Under the pieces are notes generated by a model. That model had not been told where the DNA came from, did not search any database, and saw nothing but the letters and a program-made list of their open reading frames with translations. 29,363 nt of DNA from Gnetum montanum (Eukaryota; Streptophyta; Gnetopsida; Gnetales; Gnetaceae), in contig MNCI01023467.1 in NCBI GenBank assembly GCA_015680685.1, forward strand, positions 92,525 to 121,887, in the 5' to 3' direction. Below are positions 23,480 through 29,363 of this stretch, piece by piece (position 1 is the stretch's first letter; every line of letters starts with the position of its first letter). The position numbers were made by a program, and so were the translations under genes.

Positions 23480-24700
23480 ACCACCGAAAGAAACAACAGT
23501 TTCTTCATTAGGTAAAACACTTCATGGAGATCAATGAACACCTCTACAAGGTATGCACTGATGGCCTGGTTCATTGGTGTATCCCTGATCCCAATCAACT
23601 GCATGTTTTCCAAGATGCTCATGAAGGTCCTTATGAAGGACACTATGTTGGGAGACACACATCCATTAAAATCTTGATAGCAGGGTACTATTGGCCAACA
23701 ATGTTCAGGGATGCTCACCATTATGTTTGCTCTTGTGAATGATGCCAACGAGATGGTGGAATGATTGCTCAAATGGAGGAACTTCAACAATGGATTCAAC
23801 CACTAGAACCCTTTGACATCTGAGGCATTAATTTCATGGGCCTCATCATGCCCATGTCAAATGAAAAGGCATACATCATAGTCATTGTTGACTATTGTAC
23901 GAAATGGGCAAAAGAAGTAGTCATCATCAACTATACATCTTCTTGTATTACTTGGTTTGTACAAGAAAATTTTGTAAACAGGTTTGGTATGCCACATGCA
24001 TTAATTTCTAATAATGGAACTCACTTTACAAGCACTATTTTTTGGAAGCTCATGCAATGCTTGGGGCTTAAACATAAACTCACAATGCCCTACCATCCCC
24101 AAGCTAATGGTCAAGCTGAGGTTACCAATAGGGAAATCACAAGGATTCTAACAAGAACTATTAGCAAATATAAGAAAGACTAGAGCACAAAACTCAATGA
24201 TGCCCATTGGGCCTACCGCTCAACATGGAAATTTCCTATAGGCTATTCTCCCTATGAACTTGTGTATGGAAAATTACCAACACTTCTTATTCAATCTAAG
24301 CTCTGTACACTTTCAACAACCTATGACCTTGACCTTGATGTGAGTCTAGCACAAAATGAAAAACTAATGAATCTCAACCTACTAGATGAAAATCAATTGG
24401 TCGCCCTATCATCTAATGAATTACACAAGGCCTACAACAAAACACATCATGACCTTAAAATCAAAAAAGTTAAATTTTAACTAGGAGATAAGGTTCTCTA
24501 CTAGAACCCCATACACATACCTCAATGAACTAAGTTCCAAAACATTTTGGAAAGGACCTTACATCATTTATGAAACTTTTCCTTTTGGGCCATGATGATC
24601 TACAAACCTAAGAGCCCAGACAAAAAACAACTGGTCAACATCCAAAAAATCAAACCTTTCCATGAGCATAAGCTAGCTAATACAATAAACGCCTCATCGG
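23480..24700 (+). pseudogene. Gypsy integrase remnant (copy B)
   Basis: The zinc-binding H2C2 part is visible: HEGPYEGHYVGRHTSIKIL, GYYWPT, DAHHYVCSCE and CQR (about 23620-23755). The catalytic core follows: GINF (first Asp is Asn, 23830-23832), ISNNGTHF (second Asp is Asn, 24010-24012) and GQAEVTNRE with the Glu kept (near 24112). The C-terminal part continues with FPIGYSPYELVYGK and KFxLGDKVLY to about 24500. Two of three DDE residues are substituted and stops are present. Confidence 0.88.
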
Positions 24701-24747
24701 ATGGAAATCCACACTCCATACTTTGGATCTCCTCCTTTTAACTTAGT

Positions 24748-24757
24748 TGTGGGGGAG
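24748..24757 (+). other. Internal polypurine tract of copy B
   Basis: TGTGGGGGAG shortly after integrase. Many plant Tat/Athila-like elements have a similar G-rich tract after pol. Copy A has ATAGGGGAGA at the same place (4661-4670). Confidence 0.6.
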
Positions 24758-24759
24758 AT

Positions 24760-26750
24760 GGCCACCCATGCTAACCATATAAGTGGCTCCTCATTTTTTC
24801 ATCTCTTTCTTTTACAACTTTTTTTTACACATTCTTTATTTTACATCTTCTTGTTTTCATGTGTATGATCGTTTCTAATTTTTATTTTACACCATCATTA
24901 GTACATTTGCTATTTCTTGAATATTTTAAACTTTATTTTATATTTTCTTTTATTTTATTTTTGTGTGATTTTCTAACTTTTTGTTAATAAGTGCCAGGTA
25001 CAGTGGTAATGCGTTGCTTAATGGTGGTGTGTACTATTTTGTTATTTGATTGTTGGTGTCTAGATTCTGGCTTTGAATTTCATTATGGATGATTAGGACA
25101 TGGTTTCTTTTTCATACAATAGGCAGTGAGTCCACAACATCCACCCATCCACAAACTCTTTGGCTTTTCTTATTTTGGAAACATGCAATCCCTTTTTCAT
25201 TAATAAAATGTTAACAAATTTATGACTTTGGTAGTCTTTAGAATTGGAAAGGATTCAAAGGTTTGAATAGGGTGTGACTTCAAGGGAATTCAATATTCTT
25301 TGTGTATTTTTGTTTTCCTAGGTGCATGTGTGTTTTCATGGATTTCTTACCATTCTGTGTCGACCAATAAAAGGAAGTTCAATACGCATTTGCATGGTGC
25401 AGTTCTCATCGAAAAAAATTGATGGGAATTCAAAGCACACCCCTTAGAATAATAAATGCATATGTCTTTGAATGGTGTGGTTCCCATTTCAAAAAAAAAA
25501 ACATAATAGAAATTTAAAGCACACCCCTTTGACAAACTAAATAGGCTACAAGCACCAGTTATGGGACTAGAAAGAGATGTTACCCATGCCTGAAGGTCCC
25601 CTCTAACTAAGGCCCTGCCTCACTTCCTACTTCTCTTTCTTCTTTAATAAGGAATGGTGATTGTTCTGTGGATGCACTCTTGTGTCTTAAGAGGATGGAC
25701 TAGTTTTAGAATGGCGATGTGAAGTCACTGAACAAAGTTGGTTTTGGTTTGGACCAATGATGGATCTTATCAAGTCATTTAACCATAAAATTTATAAGGG
25801 ACTTCATGTGACCTTAACCAGGAACTCCATTCCACTCTCTCTCATCCATCTATGCTTTCCATGTCTCACCTCATTGCTAGTTTCATGTTCTTGTTTAATG
25901 TCCTAGTTTGATGTGTCCAGATTCTTAGGTAGTTTCTTCCAAGTTTTTGTATTTAACCTTTTGTAATCATTAATCATCCACAGAGCCCACAGACTCTTTG
26001 GTTTAAAGTTATGCAAGGGCATAAAAGGCTTGTACCTACTTTGAGGAGGACCCACTTGCATATCTTTTGGTGGGTTAGTTAAGTTCTTTACCCGTAGACA
26101 CTCTTACAATTAAATCCTTTTGTTTACTTCATCAATGACATCTAATTGTGCACATCTTCATAACATTTTTCAGTGAACTCTCCTTTTTATTATTGTGAAT
26201 TATTACACCCTCTTCAAATATTTTCTTGTGTAGAAATTTTTTAAATTTAATGGACCACTTATCTATTTTACCCTATTTGTTAGCCTTCCCGCTAACACTC
26301 CTAAAGGAATCAATCTACCACAATCACAACCTAGCTAAGTGTAACCATCAACAAGCCAAGGAATTTAACAGTTATGTGTTATACATTGCATACTAATTCA
26401 CGATTCTATTGTGATTGTAATGGGAAGCATAGACTGGAAGCAGGACTATCTTCACCAAGGATGATGTGGTAGTAGCACATGACGAGGACTGTTCATGATC
26501 ATTGGCTCTTCTCTCTTGCTCTTTAGCCACCAAGAGGGGTGGATGTCAATTCTACCTAGGGTGTTCACTTCTCTTATCATGAACACCCAATTTTGTAAAA
26601 GATTGTAACTTCGTACACTTGGACACTCAAGAGTCAGTTTGTTCCATCTGAGTCAGTTTGTATGTCAGTCAATAATCCCATACCTTCCCAATATTTTGTA
26701 AGGAACTTGTTCCTCCTCTTCTTCACTTGAGGATGAATTTTCATTTAGTC
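24760..26750 (+). mobile_element. 3' noncoding region of gypsy copy B
   Basis: About 2 kb between pol and the 3' LTR with no credible ORF; some Athila elements carry an env-like ORF here, but none is seen. It is T-rich to 25000 and has a tandem duplication of roughly 80 bp (about 25372-25450 and 25451-25530), each unit ending in AAAGCACACCCCTT. Copy A has one unit. GAGGACCCACTTGCATA near 26045 is also shared with A. Confidence 0.7.
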
Positions 26751-26759
26751 GTGGGGGTA
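26751..26759 (+). other. 3' polypurine tract of copy B
   Basis: GTGGGGGTA immediately precedes the 3' LTR start TGATGAG. This is the plus-strand primer site in reverse transcription and fixes the LTR boundary at 26760. Confidence 0.8.
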
Positions 26760-27597
26760 TGATGAGTTATGTTCTAACATGCTCCGATATTGGATTTGTG
26801 ACATTGGATACCCAATGTCAGAGCCTAGGACATGATGTCAGATATCCGATATTGCGAGGTATATGCCAACCTATAAATATAATGCTTGGGCTCATGATTT
26901 TGATATAGTTTTTCATAGTTTTGCATAGAGTAGCGAAGCTTTTGCAGTTTGTTTTCTCCAAAGTTAGAATATTTTCTGAGTGCCTGCAATAGGAGTCTAA
27001 GTATGTACGGATCTTTGTTTGAACATTGATGTACCTAAGCATAATAGTGTGACAGGAACAAAAATGAACCCTTTTGATAATCCTTGCAGCACTGAGAATA
27101 GATTAATGTTTCCTTTAATGCACTTTACTTTAATGCATTTAAATTAAGCAATTAATTTCCAGTTGTTAATGGACACAATTACGACCACTTCGAGCATACA
27201 TATAGTGTTTGGTAACCCAACAATGTTTAACGTTTGGTAGCCCAACAACGCTATATGTGTTTAGGATGTGTCTAGGAAAGTTGAATGGGTACTTGTGTTA
27301 GGCTAGCTAGGTAGTGAATGAATTAGATCTTAAATTGCTCTACCTTTCATTCTTTTTGTAAGTGACTAAACTTATAAACATAAAATGAGAAAAATCATGT
27401 ACCTGAATTACACTTAAACCATACCCTTGAGCTTTACAAGTGTAGTTGGAAAGACAATGAACATTCTCAATGCCCATTTCACTTCCTAGGGGAACTAGTG
27501 CATTTGAGAATTATGGGTCCATGGAATTTGATTGAATCGCATGTAAACGCCTTAGTGATTCATATGGTTGGACGTAGAGGTACCTCATCGTTCATCA
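26760..27597 (+). mobile_element. 3' LTR of gypsy copy B
   Basis: Similar throughout to 16597-17446: TGATGAGTTATG start, GACATTGG-ATAC-CCAATGTC dyad (26800-26819), GATATT at 26848-26853, TATAAATAT from 26872, and the end GTTCATCA at 27597. It lies directly after the polypurine tract. Confidence 0.9.
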
Positions 27598-28468
27598 ATA
27601 AGTCACTTATAATCTCGTCTAGTTTCCTAAAGAGAAAGAGAAGACCATCTGAAAGGTTACAATGGAAGAAAGAAGATGACTATGAAGAGGGATAGGCTAT
27701 GATTGATGTAGTAGTTCATAATAGGCCAAGTTGTGGATTGATTAAGGAGTCCAAGAGGGCCCAACCTACATAAGATTGACCAACTAAAAAAATTCCTCAA
27801 AGACCTATCATGAGTAACAATCAAAGGAATGCATCATAAGGATGTAGCCAAGAAGAAGAATATGTTATGAAGAAGTATGTCATAAATTCTAGTGAAGTTA
27901 AGTCAGTAATGACTTAAGAAAATATGGGAAATGTTTGCGATGTTAAGTTTAGGAGAAACTTAATGAAGTATAGTGAATCAAGTTCAAGTACAAGAGTTTG
28001 TAATATATTAAGTTACAAACTACAATTGTAAGCATATTGTATCATATGATGAAAAAATGAATACGAACCAAAAGAAGATGCACTGCTAGGAACAACAACA
28101 CAGGAAGTTCTTAGCAAGGAAAAACCTCGAGATACAGTAAGCCTAAAGAAGATGTTACAAATTACTAGAAAAAGGAATGAGTATCAAGTGATGGAATCAA
28201 TATAACATAACTCTATTAATCATAAGAGGATTCGTAAGCAACTAAATCAGTAAGACTTATGATACTTAGAACCATCAAAATTACAAAGATCAGTCATCAT
28301 CATGAAGAGAGCTATGACTGTACATGTTCATCATATTGATATTACTCTCAGTTACGAAAAGTGAATCTCCTTGTAAAAGATATTGAGGCACCAATGTTCT
28401 ATTACAAATGCAATAAAAAGATTAACCAAAAGGTTTTAAATCGAACATGGTATTGAAGAAAATTAACA
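27598..28468 (+). mobile_element. 3' LTR of copia-like element, second part
   Basis: After copy B ends, A-rich sequence resumes. Its right part (28140-28468) is similar to the presumed copia-like 5' LTR at 13440-13681 and stops at the same TTAACA. Hence 16170-16596 plus this segment may be one LTR split by copy B. Their combined length, about 1.3 kb, exceeds the 5' LTR, and the middle (27600-28130) has no partner in it. I see no gene. Confidence 0.5.
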
Positions 28469-29146
28469 ATATTGATTATTCCTTCAATATGGGATAAATT
28501 GCAATGATAATTATAAATATATAGGTGTGGAATAGTTTATTAATTGTAAATGAGATCTATATTAAACAAGGCCAAAGAAATGTAATGGAATATTCAAGCA
28601 TAGCTTTTGATCAACATGTTTGTTGGGATAAGCTTTTTAAGAAATTGGAGATTGTAAATTTTTATTACATCTAGGAAATCACAAAGGATTTGTTAGATGG
28701 TTACAAAGCCTTAACATATTTTTGAATAAAGTTGAAAATATCATTGATGTAATGCCCCAAGTAGATAAGGTCAATTTGAAAGAAAAGAATTAACAAATTA
28801 CAATTAATCGTATAATTTACTTGAATGTGAGACAAAGTTGGGAAAAATACAAAGATATGTTCTTCATCTTCTATGCTTTATTTGCGATGTCTGTAAATTT
28901 TTTCTTTTCTCAGTAAATTGATCCAATGACATGTCTTAATAAGGAGATGACAAGAGCTAATTCTTGCTCTAGTAATTTGGTTCCTTAAATAAATAGCAAT
29001 AGCTAAAAATAGATACTTTTTAGTACATAAAAACCCTCCCACAGAATGTAAATAAAATTGTTTTTTCCTTAACCTATTCAGTGAAAATTTTGCAAAGAAT
29101 TTTTCTTTTACAATCTTTCAGAAGAACCTTTTATTTAGAACGTCCT
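28469..29146. other. AT-rich stretch without recognisable features
   Basis: Between the copia-like LTR end and the next gypsy LTR I find no credible ORF, RNA gene or known repeat. ATATT (28469-28473) would be the position of a target duplication, but a matching 5-mer left of the 5' LTR is not evident. Confidence 0.5.
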
Positions 29147-29363
29147 TGATGAGACGCGACTTGCACTAGGCCGCGATATCGCGTACGCGATATCGCATCC
29201 CGCCGCCATATCTATAAATAAGAGGTGGCACTCCCTTCATTTCCGAATCCTGGCTAGTGTAGCGAAGCTCTGGCAGATTGATCACTCCAGAGTTAGAATT
29301 TTTCCCCATGTGCCCGCAGTAGGAGTCCTAGAGTGAACGGCTCTTTATTCGAGCAGCTTGTAA
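29147..29363 (+). mobile_element. Start of a further gypsy LTR, cut by window end
   Basis: Begins TGATGAG. U3 contains a perfect 24-bp palindrome (29173-29196) with GATATC at 29175 and 29189, then TATAAATA at 29213-29220, again with an 18-nt gap. Downstream it aligns with the reverse complement of the solo LTR (CTCTGGCAG, CTCCAGAGTTAGAAT, CGCAGTAGGAGTC, CTTTATTCGAG). U5 and anything beyond are outside the window. Confidence 0.85.

Larger units (their letters stand above)
16597..27597 (+). mobile_element. Ty3/gypsy LTR retrotransposon, copy B, with nested solo LTR
   Basis: The element has LTRs of 850 and 838 bp (16597-17446; 26760-27597), a tRNA-Asp-like primer site, gag, PR, RT, RNase H and integrase in gypsy order, about 2 kb of 3' noncoding sequence and a polypurine tract touching the 3' LTR. 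LTR ends are TGATGAG and CTCATCA (TTCATCA in the 3' copy). Flanking 5-mers are CCAAG and ATAAG, three of five matching, so the target duplication is only weakly visible. By eye the LTRs differ by about 14 percent over 220 bp, mostly transitions, so the insertion is old. Athila/Tat-like by primer site and structure. Confidence 0.9.

Noticed and set aside
16592-27602. A clean target-site duplication for gypsy copy B
   Set aside because: The flanking 5-mers CCAAG and ATAAG match at three of five positions only, so I do not claim it.

Overview
This window is nuclear DNA from a land plant. The one intact gene encodes a 443-residue proteasome ATPase, RPT2, split by five GT-AG introns. Everything around it is old, stop-ridden retrotransposon sequence of plant type (Ty3/gypsy with a tRNA-Asp-like primer site, copia-like LTRs, an L1-type LINE). 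A large, slowly purged genome such as a conifer's would fit, but that is inference only.

Layout. 1-508: two minus-strand LTR fragments, one running off the left edge. 509-~5990: degenerate Ty3/gypsy pol, copy A (PR, RT, RNase H, INT, then 3' noncoding sequence), plus strand, without gag or LTRs of its own. ~6010-9135: decayed LINE, plus strand, ending in a perfect hairpin. 9136-9461: compact promoter and 5' leader. 9462-12690: RPT2. 12691-13293: its 3' flank. 13294-16596 and 27598-28468: a copia-like LTR element without recognisable pol, whose 3' LTR is split by the next element. 16597-27597: gypsy copy B, with two LTRs, PBS, gag, PR, RT, RH, INT, a long 3' noncoding region and two polypurine tracts; a reverse solo LTR with an ATGAG target duplication is nested in its gag leader. 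28469-29146: nothing recognised. 29147-29363: start of another plus-strand LTR of the same superfamily, cut by the window edge.

The most unusual signal is in the LTRs. Four distinguishable gypsy LTR types (five copies, both orientations) begin TGATGAG and carry short palindromes, mostly GATATC boxes often 14 bp apart. The last box lies exactly 18 nt upstream of a TATAAATA box in all five copies, although the surrounding U3 sequence is very different. A stem with a 13-nt loop lies downstream of TATA in two of these LTRs and appears, weakened, in a third. This looks like a conserved promoter architecture under turnover. The elements themselves are dead: many stops, mostly at Trp, Gln or Arg codons, and Asn in place of integrase catalytic Asp.
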